Shown piece by piece: positions 1 to 7,705 of a stretch of 64,000 nucleotides of DNA (its first letter is position 1; each line of letters starts with the position of its first letter). A model generated the notes under the pieces. The model was not told the DNA's origin. It saw only the letters and a list, made by a program, of their open reading frames with translations, and searched no databases. This DNA comes from CAVORB01 sp963698495. GTDB taxonomy: Bacteria > Pseudomonadota > Gammaproteobacteria > Chromatiales > Chromatiaceae. A program made the translations under genes and the position numbers. Location of the stretch: the NCBI GenBank assembly GCA_963698495.1, contig CAVORB010000005.1, forward strand, positions 162,940-226,939, given 5' to 3'.

Positions 1-23
1 TTGCAGACCGGGAGAAGAGGCGA

Positions 24-1482
24 ATGTCCGAAGAAAAACAGCTCAGTGACCCCGATGGTTGGGCGCGGCTGCGCTTTGCCGTCATCGGCCCGTTGTTGGC
101 CGATCCACCGCCGCCGCGGGAACTGGGGGCGCGGCTGAAGGCGCTGGCGGCCAAGGACTGGCGGCATCCGGTGACGGGCCTGCCGGTGCGCTTCGGCTTT
201 GCCACGCTGGAGCGCTGGTACTACCTCGCCCGCGACGCGCAGGACCCGGTGGCGGTGCTGCGTCGGCGCCGACGGCGCGATGCCGGCGTGCAGCGCGGCC
301 TGACCCCGCGACTGATCGAGGCGCTGCAGGCGCAGTACCGCGACCACCCCGGCTGGACGGTGCAGTTGCACTACGACAACCTCGCCGCGTTGGTGCAGAC
401 CGACGCGACCCTCGGGCCGTTGCCCTCCTATGCCAGCGTGCGCCGCTTCATGAAGCGCACCGGCCTGCACCGGCGTCGGGTCCATGCCGCGCCGCACGCC
501 GGGGGCCGAGCAGGCCGCCCGGCGCCTGCAGGCGTGCGAGGTGCGCAGCTACGAGGCCGAGTACGTCCATGCCCTGTGGCATCTGGACTTTCATCACGGC
601 TCACGCAAGGTACTCACCCGCTCCGGCATCTGGGCCACGCCGTTGCTGCTGGCGATCATCGACGATCACTCCCGCCTGATCTGTCATCTGCAGTGGTATC
701 TGGACGAGACCGCCGAGACCCTGGTGCATGGGCTCGGGCAGGCGTTGCAGAAGCGCGGGCTGCCGCGGGCGCTGATGAGCGACAACGGCGCGGCGATGCA
801 GGCCGAGGAGTTCACCGCCGGATTGCATGCCCTGGGCATCCTGCATGAGCCGACCCTGCCGTACAGCCCTTATCAGAACGCCAAGCAGGAACGGTTTTGG
901 GCGACCCTGGAAGGACGCCTGATGGCGATGCTCGAGGCGGTGGACGAGCTGACCCTGCCACGGCTCAACACCCTCACGCAGGCGTGGGTCGAGCAGGCGT
1001 ACCACCGCACGGTGCACAGCGAGATCGCCGCCACGCCGCTCACGCGCCTGCTCGATGCACCCGGGGTCGGGCGCCCCTGTCCACCGAGCGAGCAGCTGCG
1101 CCGCGCCTTCCGTTGCCGTGTCCAGCGCCGCCAGCGTCGCAGCGACGGTACCATCAGCCTGGCGGGCAAACGCTTCGAGGTGCCGGCGCGCTTTCGTCAC
1201 CTCGAACAGCTTCACGTCGCCTATGCGCGCTGGGATCTGAGCGCGGTGGACCTGGTCGATCCCCATACCGGCGCGGTGCTGTGTCCGCTGCATCCGCTGG
1301 ACAAGACCGCCAACGCCTCGGCACAACGCCGCCGCCTCGATGCCGCGGACACGCCGCAACCGACGTCGCGCGACGGCGCGACACTGCCGCCGCTGCTGCA
1401 CAAGCTGCTGGCCGAGTATGCCGCCACCGGCCTGCCGCCGGCCTATCTGCCCACCCACGACGATCCGGAGCCCGAGGCATGA
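24..1482 (+). pseudogene. DDE (rve-type) transposase, frameshifted
   Basis: This is an integrase-core transposase read in two frames. The first (24 to about 490) carries a helical DNA-binding N-terminus ending in FMKRTGLHRRR. The second (from about 490 to 1482) carries the catalytic core, with first Asp in LWHLDFHHG, second Asp in ALMSDNGA and Glu in NAKQERFWATLEG, followed by a basic beta-rich C-terminal domain. The break sits near base 500 and a single-base indel joins the halves into one protein of about 485 residues. The stop overlaps the next gene's start (ATGA), which is usual for transposase plus ATPase pairs. Transposition is a family assignment, and the exact IS family is unclear. 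The frame break may be a sequencing error. Confidence 0.8.
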
Positions 1483-2225
1483 ACAAGACCTTGCTTGCCC
1501 TCTACGGACTGAAGTTCAATCCCTTCTCTCCGGAGCTGCCCACCGAAGCGCTGCACATCAACGCAGCGGTCGAGCAGTTCTGTTGGCGCATCGAGCACAG
1601 CCTGATCCGCGAGGGCGGCTTCGCCCTCATCCAGGGCGATCCCGGCTGCGGCAAGAGTGCGGTGCTGCGCCTGCTCGACGAGCGCCTCGGCAAGCTGCCC
1701 GAGCTCAGCGTCGGCGCCATCAGCCATCCCAGCTCCAAGCTGGCCGACTTCTATCGCGAGATGGGCGATCTGTTCGCCGTTGAGCTCAAGCCGCACAACC
1801 GTTGGGGCGGCTTCAAGGCCCTGCGCGAGCGCTGGTCGGCGCATCTGGAGGCCACCCTGCTGCGCCCGGTGCTGTTGATCGACGAGGCGCAGGAAATGCA
1901 CCCGGCCGTGCTCAACGAGCTGCGCCTGCTCACCTCCGCGCAGTTCGACTCGCGCACGCTGTTGAGCGTGGTCCTCGCCGGCGACGCCCGTCTGGCGGCG
2001 AAGCTGCGCCGCGAGGAACTCCTGCCGCTGGGCAGCCGCATCCGTACTCGGCTCAGCATGGAGTATGCCGGCCGCGAGGCACTCGTCGCCTGCCTCGCAG
2101 GCACCAGAACCGACCCAGCCTCGACCAGCAGTCGCTTCGCGGCCCGATGCAGAGCCCCTTCGGCAGCGCCGATGCAACCTGCCCCGCTGTCATGGGCGAA
2201 GTGCCAGGCCCGAACGTCACCCTGA
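1479..2225 (+). pseudogene. ExeA/TniB-like AAA ATPase, 3' truncated
   Basis: The start ATG overlaps the transposase stop by four bases. The protein opens with MNKTLLALYGLKFNPFSPELP, typical of ExeA-like transposition helper ATPases. A Walker A (GDPGCGKSAVL) lies near residue 52 and a Walker B (VLLIDEAQE) near residue 132. Family similarity holds to about AGREALVACL (near base 2090). After that the frame runs into unrelated sequence: the opposite strand there encodes a CoiA-like remnant. The natural C-terminal lid of about 60 residues is therefore missing. This is a real junction rather than a simple indel, because both sides are recognisable and belong to different genes. The product probably no longer supports transposition. 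Confidence 0.75.
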
Positions 2226-2314
2226 CGCGCGATGAGCACCTCCCCGCACTCCGGACAGCAGCAATCACATGCCTTGCCGCGCCGTACGTCCTCGACGGAC
2301 ACTACCCGTAGGGC
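2090..2314 (-). pseudogene. CoiA-like N-terminal domain remnant
   Basis: About 75 residues on the minus strand match the N-terminal zinc-ribbon region of CoiA-family competence or nuclease-like proteins. They read VVSVEDVRRGKACDC, CCPECGEVLIARQGDVRAW and HFAHDSGAGC, then a helix GALHRAAKRLLVEAGSVLVPA. The CxxC pair and the WHFAH motif are characteristic. Neither end is natural: it is fused upstream to a PglX start fragment (about 2310) and downstream to the inverted ATPase gene (about 2090). No complete gene is present, so this is a relic. Confidence 0.6.
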
Positions 2315-2399
2315 CGAACTTGGCGGCACGCCGGGTGACGGCGGCGATGAATCCGCGCCGGGCCTTGGGGGCATAGCGCTTGAGGTTTCCGGTGTCCGT
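2307..2399 (-). pseudogene. pglX: BREX methyltransferase PglX, N-terminal remnant
   Basis: A minus-strand stretch of about 30 residues reads DTGNLKRYAPKARRGFIAAV then TRRAAKFG, which matches the very conserved start of BREX adenine methyltransferases (PglX). The codon in the initiator position is ACG rather than ATG. The fragment begins eight bases after the VapC-like stop and runs into a CoiA-like remnant after about 30 codons. BrxC sequence lies upstream on the same strand, as expected for the brxC-pglX order of type 1 BREX. The identification rests on a short motif, but its position supports it. The remaining roughly 1,100 residues are absent. Confidence 0.55.
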
Positions 2400-2406
2400 A
2401 GTTCGG

Positions 2407-2789
2407 TCAGGCTTCCTTCTTCGAGAAATAGGTGACCCCCGGCAGACCCTCGAAGTGGTCGTCGGAGGTGACCAGCTCGGTCTTGTGCCCGCGGGCGGTG
2501 GCGTAGACCCCCGCATCGGCGAACGCGAGTTTGTGCGAAAGTGTGAAATCCGCGGCCATGAGCGCGATCTCGGTGGTCAATGGGGCGATCAAGCTCTCGT
2601 CGGCGAGGGCGATGGTGTCGTGCGCGGTGGTTTCGTCGGATTCCCGTTTGACCCACTTGTACAACTCGTACTGCACCGTGGTCGGCACGAGCAGATCGGA
2701 CGGGTCTTTCATGTAGGGCGCGAAGCGGTCCGCCAGCGCGCGGCGTCCGTGAGCCACTCGATCCAGCCGCAGGTGTCGACCAGGGTCAT
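2407..2789 (-). CDS. PIN-domain toxin, VapC-like (frame break near N-terminus)
   Basis: The start at 2789 gives MTLVDTCGWIEWLTD, with the first acidic residue of a PIN nuclease. The frame is then lost near base 2745, within a CGCGCG run. It resumes as ALADRFAPYMKDPSDLLVPT and ends at 2407 with the conserved late acidic region (FADAGVYATARGHKTELVTSDDHF split over two strands of the fold). PIN toxins are Mg-dependent ribonucleases neutralised by the antitoxin encoded just upstream, whose stop overlaps this start (ATGA). The length after repair, about 127 residues, is normal. The pair lies between BREX brxC and pglX remnants, which is its most unusual feature. Confidence 0.75.
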
Positions 2790-3007
2790 TCGTAGCGTTC
2801 CAGGCGGTCCGTGCGGTCCCGGTAGTCGCTGGGGTCGGCACCTTTCAGCACGCCCCGCATCTCCTCCAGGGGGCGGATGGGCGCCAGGACGATGGTGTCG
2901 CCTTTGGGGATGATGGCGAACCTCTGCCCCGCCTTCAGGTGCATCTGCTCGCGGATGGCCTTGGGGATGGAGAGCTGGAACTTGCTGGAGAGGGTGACGG
3001 AAGTCAT
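2786..3007 (-). CDS. AbrB/VapB-type antitoxin
   Basis: A 73-residue swapped-hairpin AbrB protein: MTSVTLSSKFQLSIPKAIRE is the typical beta-hairpin DNA-binding start, followed by LKAGQRFAIIPKGDTIVLAP. The C-terminus (RGVLKGADPSDYRDRTDRLE) is acidic and would bind the toxin's active site. It overlaps the PIN toxin start by four bases, so the two are co-translated. Such antitoxins bind their own promoter. The upstream stretch 3008-3061 contains a short AT-rich segment (ATTTTACCAATTGGCGATCG on the minus strand) that could hold the operator, though no operator is proven. Confidence 0.85.
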   Translation of the reverse strand: MTSVTLSSKFQLSIPKAIREQMHLKAGQRFAIIPKGDTIVLAPIRPLEEMRGVLKGADPSDYRDRTDRLERYE

Positions 3008-3061
3008 CGGCGCTGCCTTTCGAAATGGCGATCGATCGCCAATTGGTAAAATATACCAGCC

Positions 3062-3790
3062 TCAGCGGATCTCGACGCGCTCGTTGCTGTTGATGGCCGA
3101 CTCCAGCGCCTGCCGCAGCTGAGTCAGGTAGGCCTCGATGTCCGCCTGGGTTTCGAGCAACGCGTGGGGTGCCAGCCGCGCCGCTTGGACGATGCGCGGC
3201 TTCTTGACGTAGACGGGCGGCTCCTTCTCGCCGATATGCTTCTCTTTGGACGCAGCTTCGATCTTGTCGATCGCCTCGTCTTCCGCCTCGACTGCACTTT
3301 GCTGCGCCTGATTGATGTGCGCGATGCTGGTTTGATTTTCGACCTGGCGCTTCAGGGTCTGGAGAGGATAGAGACAGTCGTTGCGGAGATCGTTAGACGC
3401 CTTCGCGGCATCAAGCTCGGCTTCGATCTTCGAGATGTGGGCCTCGATGCGCTGCAGGACATGGTCCCGCCGCTTCGTGACCAGGGTGGTGTTGACACCC
3501 TCGACGGTCTGGATCAGGGACTCGGCGTCCTTGATCATCCCGTAGGGCGCGGGCGCGCGGAGGATCTCCTGCATGCGCTGCAGCGCTCGAGCGGCGGTTT
3601 CTTCCTTGTCCAGCCATGTACGGTTGAGCTGGAATCGGGCGTGGGCCTTGCGCAGCCTTTCCCAGGTCGGGCGCTGGGTGTCGTAGAAGTTCTTGAGCTC
3701 GTGGACGTCGTCGGACAGGTCGAGCAGGTCGTTCTTGCGCTCCAGGAACTTGCGGATGAGGCCATAGCTCTCCTGCTCGGCGAGGATCAC
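3062..3790 (-). pseudogene. brxC: BREX ATPase BrxC, C-terminal fragment
   Basis: This 242-residue open frame is predicted to be mostly helical. It ends in ALLETQADIEAYLTQLRQAL then ESAINSNERVEIR, a tail I associate with the C-terminus of BrxC, the large P-loop ATPase of BREX phage defence. The ATPase domain and most of the roughly 1,200-residue protein are missing. The 5' boundary lies near 3800, just beyond which a divergent Xre/RES operon begins. Downstream come the VapBC-like pair and the pglX start, so the local order brxC, inserted TA, pglX is preserved. The fragment has no obvious start signal and is most likely not functional. Confidence 0.65.
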
Positions 3791-3867
3791 TGTCGTACTT
3801 GATAATTCTGGTAACGAGGTCTAGATTAAGAGTGTAAGGATAATTACTCTATTTGTGGAGCCGCAAG

Positions 3868-4269
3868 ATGAGCGCAATTCTGCAGTCGCAGACCGGTTTC
3901 GATCCGGAGCGGCTATCCAGCGCCGCCCTGCAAGCCTTTTTCAACCTTTCCACGCGTTGGGGACTCAGCGCTGCCCAGGAACGCATTCTGCTTGGCAGCC
4001 CGCCGGAGTCGACCTTTTTCAAGTGGAAGGCGGAGAAGACTGCCCGGCGGCTGGGGCGGGACGCGCTGGAGCGCATCAGCTATCTGCTGGGCATCTCCAA
4101 GGCGCTGAACATTCTGTTGCCCTCTCCGCGCGCTGCCGACGAATGGGTGAAGAAGCCTAATGCGGCACCGATGTTCCACGGGCAATCGGCGCTCGAGCGG
4201 ATGCTGGGCGGCAGCCTGGTCGACCTCGCAGACGTGCGGCGGTACCTCGATGCCCAGCGGGGACTCTAG
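3868..4269 (+). CDS. Xre/MbcA/ParS-type antitoxin (DUF2384)
   Basis: A 133-residue protein starting at ATG 3868 with GGAG seven bases upstream. The N-terminal helix-turn-helix region covers ALQAFFNLSTRWGLSAAQER. The C-terminal MbcA/ParS toxin-binding domain includes ALERMLGGSLVDLADVRRYL, the usual landmark near the end of this family. It overlaps the RES-domain gene by 20 bases. Together they form a type II toxin-antitoxin pair in which the antitoxin represses its operon and blocks the toxin. An AT-rich stretch upstream (about 3795-3855) is a likely promoter and operator region. It is intact, unlike most genes around it. Confidence 0.85.
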   Translation: MSAILQSQTGFDPERLSSAALQAFFNLSTRWGLSAAQERILLGSPPESTFFKWKAEKTARRLGRDALERISYLLGISKALNILLPSPRAADEWVKKPNAAPMFHGQSALERMLGGSLVDLADVRRYLDAQRGL

Positions 4270-4945
4270 CCCCCCTGCCCCTCCGCTCTGCGATCTGGGC
4301 TGGGAGCATCAGTACCGCATCGTCTCCTCGGAGTTTCCGCCCATCAACTTCTTCGAGACGCTGGTCGAGCCGGAGCTGATGGAGGAGCTTTTCTATATCG
4401 AAGGGCTGACCAACGACCGGCTGCGAGACGAGGCGGGGGATATCGCGTTGGTAGATCCCGAGGACCGTATCAGCGGTCCTGGGTCGTCGCCCGTGATGGC
4501 CGCGTTCACACACATCGGCGTGGAAAGCCGATTCAGTGACGGCAGCTTCGGCGTTTACTACGCGGCAAAACGGCTGAAAACCGCCATCGAGGAGACGAAG
4601 TTCCATCGTGCCAGGTTTCTTGCCTACACCCGGGAAGACCCCGGGGAGATCGATATGCGGGTGTACGTGGGAGAGGTGGCGAAGCCCTTGCACGATGTTC
4701 GGGGAGCAGAATACGGCCATCTGCATGACCCCGACGATTGGCGGCCGTCGCAAGCGTTCGGCCTGGAGATGCGAGCGGCGCGTTCCTGGGGGATGGTCTA
4801 TCGGTCGGTGAGGGACACTGGAGGCGAGTGCATTGCCGCGCTACGGCCGCCGGCGGTCACCACCCCCCGGCAGGGTCCCCATCTCTCTTATGTCTGGGAT
4901 GGTACTCGGATCGTCCGGGTATACGAGAAGACGCTGATCCAGTAA
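4250..4945 (+). CDS. RES-domain toxin (NAD+-degrading family)
   Basis: The 231-residue protein starts within the antitoxin's 3' end. The RES fold is recognisable from YRIVSSEFPPINFFETL near the N-terminus, the central FSDGSFGVYYAAKRLKTAIE and HRARFLAYTRE, and the late SYVWDGTRIVRVYE. RES toxins of this group deplete NAD+ by phosphorolysis or hydrolysis, using conserved Arg, Glu and Ser residues. I see matching positions but cannot assign them all by eye. The gene is intact and ends 18 bases before the convergent jetD stop. It sits between BREX debris and a Wadjet locus, so it may act as an addiction or abortive-infection module for the island. Confidence 0.82.
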   Translation: MPSGDSSPPAPPLCDLGWEHQYRIVSSEFPPINFFETLVEPELMEELFYIEGLTNDRLRDEAGDIALVDPEDRISGPGSSPVMAAFTHIGVESRFSDGSFGVYYAAKRLKTAIEETKFHRARFLAYTREDPGEIDMRVYVGEVAKPLHDVRGAEYGHLHDPDDWRPSQAFGLEMRAARSWGMVYRSVRDTGGECIAALRPPAVTTPRQGPHLSYVWDGTRIVRVYEKTLIQ

Positions 4946-4963
4946 TCAAGACAGCAGCCGCGG

Positions 4964-5828
4964 CTAAGCCTTTTCATTGAGTTCGTCGAGGTCGACCACG
5001 TAGCGCTCCTGGGGCAACGCTCGTCCATGGTGGCGGATGACGGCCCAGAGCGAACGCACGGGTTCGTTGCTACTGGCGTCGAGGGCCGCGGCAGTCATGG
5101 GGAGCTGGTCTTGGTAGCGCCCCGGCAGACCACGGGCGAGGTCCCGCTCCAGTCGCTCAGGCTCGGGGGCGATGATGCCGGCGAGTCCGGGGAGGCCGTC
5201 GGCAATCAGCAGGCCCGCGGGATCGTAGTCGACGAAGGCCCACACGGGAACGTCCAGTGCCCGCAGGAGCGCTATGGCATGATCGGCGCGCGTGTCGGAG
5301 CGATCACCCCGCCAAACCACTAGCGGATTCTCCCCTGCTTGGGAGAGGTCCAGGTCGATATCGTGGATGCGGTTGAACGGTTCCCAGTTCTCCACCAATA
5401 AGACCGTTTCATGGGCGAGCAGACCCGCAACCGCCGGCCCTTCCACATCTAGGTGGCATGCAGGCGGAAGGGTCAGCGCCCGGCCGTCGAGGTGAAGCGG
5501 TTTTCCCACCAGGGTTTTGATGGCAACCCGCCGGCGCTTCACCGGGGTCGATGCGAACTTTTCGTCGGGACCCAAGTGCAGGGCCTCGGCACGGGTTATC
5601 CCGTCCCAGGCCGCTGGGTCGGTATCGCGGGTCGATTCCCTCCGCACTCAGCAGCTCGCGGATGCGTTCCTTGTCTTGCGGGTCGAACAGGAGGCCTGCC
5701 CCTTTGCTCCGGCCGATGCTGTAGGCATCAACGAAGCTTGTCAGAACTTGGCTTGCAGAAAAGCGTTCTTCCGGCGATTGCACAACCCGCAGCAGGGCAC
5801 GCACCGTTTGCTTGGCGAGACCGGTCAT
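4964..5828 (-). CDS. jetD: Wadjet nuclease subunit JetD (Toprim), one frame break
   Basis: JetD is the DNA-cleaving subunit of Wadjet, which linearises small circular plasmids after SMC loop extrusion. The start at 5828 gives MTGLAKQTVRALLRVVQ. One extra base near 5635 breaks the frame, which resumes as DTDPAAWDGITRAEAL. The Toprim signature is clear: glutamate motif LLVENWEPFNRI near residue 160 and acidic motif VWAFVDYDPAGLLIADG near residue 210. The repaired length of about 287 residues is shorter than the roughly 390 I associate with type I JetD, the difference being in the N-terminal arm region. The start lies eight bases after the jetA stop, so it is the last gene of a JetC-B-A-D operon. 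Confidence 0.8.
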
Positions 5829-5835
5829 CGCCCGC

Positions 5836-7075
5836 TCAGGCCCGGCGCACCAGGACATCGCGGACGACGATGTTCCCCGAGAGCGGATGCGCCGGGGGCA
5901 GCTCGACACGCTCGAAGCGGATGTGTCCGGTGCGACGACGCGCCAGGGTCGCCTCGTAGAGGACGCAGTGCAGCCAGATCGGGTCTGGTAGATCCGCGTA
6001 CTCGGCATGCTCGCGCTTCCAGGCCAGGGCGGACAGGGGCTCCCCGTCTTCCGGGACATTTGCGATGAGCTGGCGAAGCGCAAGCTGATAGGGTCTGGGC
6101 TCGATCACCAGGACCCTTGGCTCCTGATCCGCCCCCGGCTTCAGGGTGCCGACCTTCGGCTCCCGCTTGATGACCGTCGGGCTCGGCGGCAGCTTGGCGG
6201 CGACCTCGATCAGGGCCTCGTTGGTCGCCCCGTCGAGCAGGTCAGGATGGGCGACGACACGCAGGGGCGCGGCCCGGCTCGCCCATTCCGGCGGCTCGGT
6301 CAGCTCCTCCACATCCGGCGCCACATAGTCTGGGTTGCGCTTGAGGAAGAGGTTGAAGGCCCGCAGACGCCTTCCGGCAGGCTCCACCTGCCGCAGCCGG
6401 TAGAGAAACGCCTTCAGGATCTCGGTGATGTCGAGCAGTGACTCCCGCCACTCGGGCAGGCGCTCCCAGAGCTGACCGCGGAAGGCAGGCATCAGGGGTG
6501 CGGCGGCGGGCTCCTCCTCGATGCGGTCCATCAGGCCGCCGGTCTGCAGGGATTTGATGGCCTCGCCGATGCGCTCCGCCCGGCCGATGTACCAGGCGTT
6601 CTGGCGCTGCTTCTCGGCCAGAGTACGCACGCTCGCGAAGCGTGTGTCGGCCAACATGCGGAGGTACTGGAGGCGCCTGCTCGATATGGTCCGCCAGATC
6701 GAAGACGGCGTTGTTGAAGGCATCCACGTAGCCGTCCAGGTCCTCGGTCCGCCCCTCCAGATGCGCCTTGACGGCCTCGTCCACCAGGAGCGGCAGGCGT
6801 GCCGCCAGGTCGGCGATGTTGCCGCCCACCGCGGCGAAGAGCTGCTCCTTCTGCAGCACCTCGTCGATGTGCCGGGCGAGCGATGAAGCGAGCCGAAAGG
6901 CGTCCTGGGCGAGGGGCACGAGGGTGCGATGACGGCGCAGCTCCTGGATGCCGCGCGGCGTGACGGCCTCGCCCCCGGAATCGATCCACCCCTGATGATA
7001 GGCGGCGGCGACCATGGCCCGGTGCCGGTGCAGCACCTCGATGTAGGCGACGACCAGATCGTCGGTGCGGCTCAC
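5836..7075 (-). CDS. jetA: Wadjet kleisin subunit JetA (MukF-like), one frame break
   Basis: This is the kleisin-type subunit, about 413 residues after repair. The GTG start at 7075 overlaps the jetB stop (GTGA) and gives VSRTDDLVVAYIEVLHRHRA. The N-terminal half is helical and ends at FNNAVFDLADHIE. One extra base near 6680 shifts the frame, which resumes as RRLQYLRMLADTRFASVRTL and runs to a C-terminal winged-helix-like region ending IVVRDVLVRRA. Kleisins bridge the two JetC heads and recruit JetB. Assignment rests mainly on position between recognisable JetB and JetD and on the helical, MukF-like profile; no short catalytic motif is expected. Confidence 0.7.
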
Positions 7076-7705
7076 AGCAGGGTCTCCTGGCGCGCGTCGC
7101 CCTCTGTCTCCTCCTCGACCTCGTCCGGGATCGACTGGTGGGCCATGAGAAAGTCCACCACCTCTTGCAGGTACTCGATCTTGCCGGTGACCTCGTAGAT
7201 CTCGCGCTCGGGGTTGGCGAGCACCAGATAGCCGTCGTCGCGCAGCTTCTTCAGCAATCTTTCGAGCGTGCCGCGCAGGGTGCCGTCGCCGGTTGGCCCC
7301 TTGCCCAGACCGGCCAGGGCCTGCAGCTCGCTGCGCAGGTTGGGGTTCTCGTCGATGGCGGCCATGAGCCGATTGGCCTCGATGATGCTGCCAGGGGCGA
7401 GGAACTGGTCCTGCCGGAGGGCCTGCATGACGTGGACGAAGAAACCGACCAGGAGGCGCAGGTTGTGCTTGATATCGGCGAATCCCTCGCGCATCGCCCG
7501 GCGTTCCTCCGACCCCGATTTCCTTGTAGGCCGAGAACCAGGCGCCGCCCTGCCGGGTGCGGGCGAGCCGCCGCCCGAGCTTCCCGAGAAAGGCGTCGAC
7601 CTCGTGGCGCTGGCCCTCGTCCTCCAGGAAGCGCCAGGCGTCGGGGTAGCGGACGTTGCAGATGAACTCGCCGCCCAGCAGCAGGGTCAGGGTCTGCTCA
7701 AACAT
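7072..7705 (-). CDS. jetB: Wadjet subunit JetB (MukE/KITE-like), one frame break
   Basis: JetB is the KITE-type dimer that binds the kleisin. The start at 7705 gives MFEQTLTLLLGGEFICNVRY. An extra G in a four-base run near 7515 breaks the frame after FSAYKEIG. The frame resumes as SEERRAMREGFADIKHNLRL and continues through tandem winged-helix sequence (LERLLKKLRDDGYLVLANPE) to TEGDARQETLL. The repaired length is about 210 residues, normal for JetB. It overlaps the end of jetC by a few bases and the start of jetA by four, so translation of the three is probably coupled. Confidence 0.72.
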
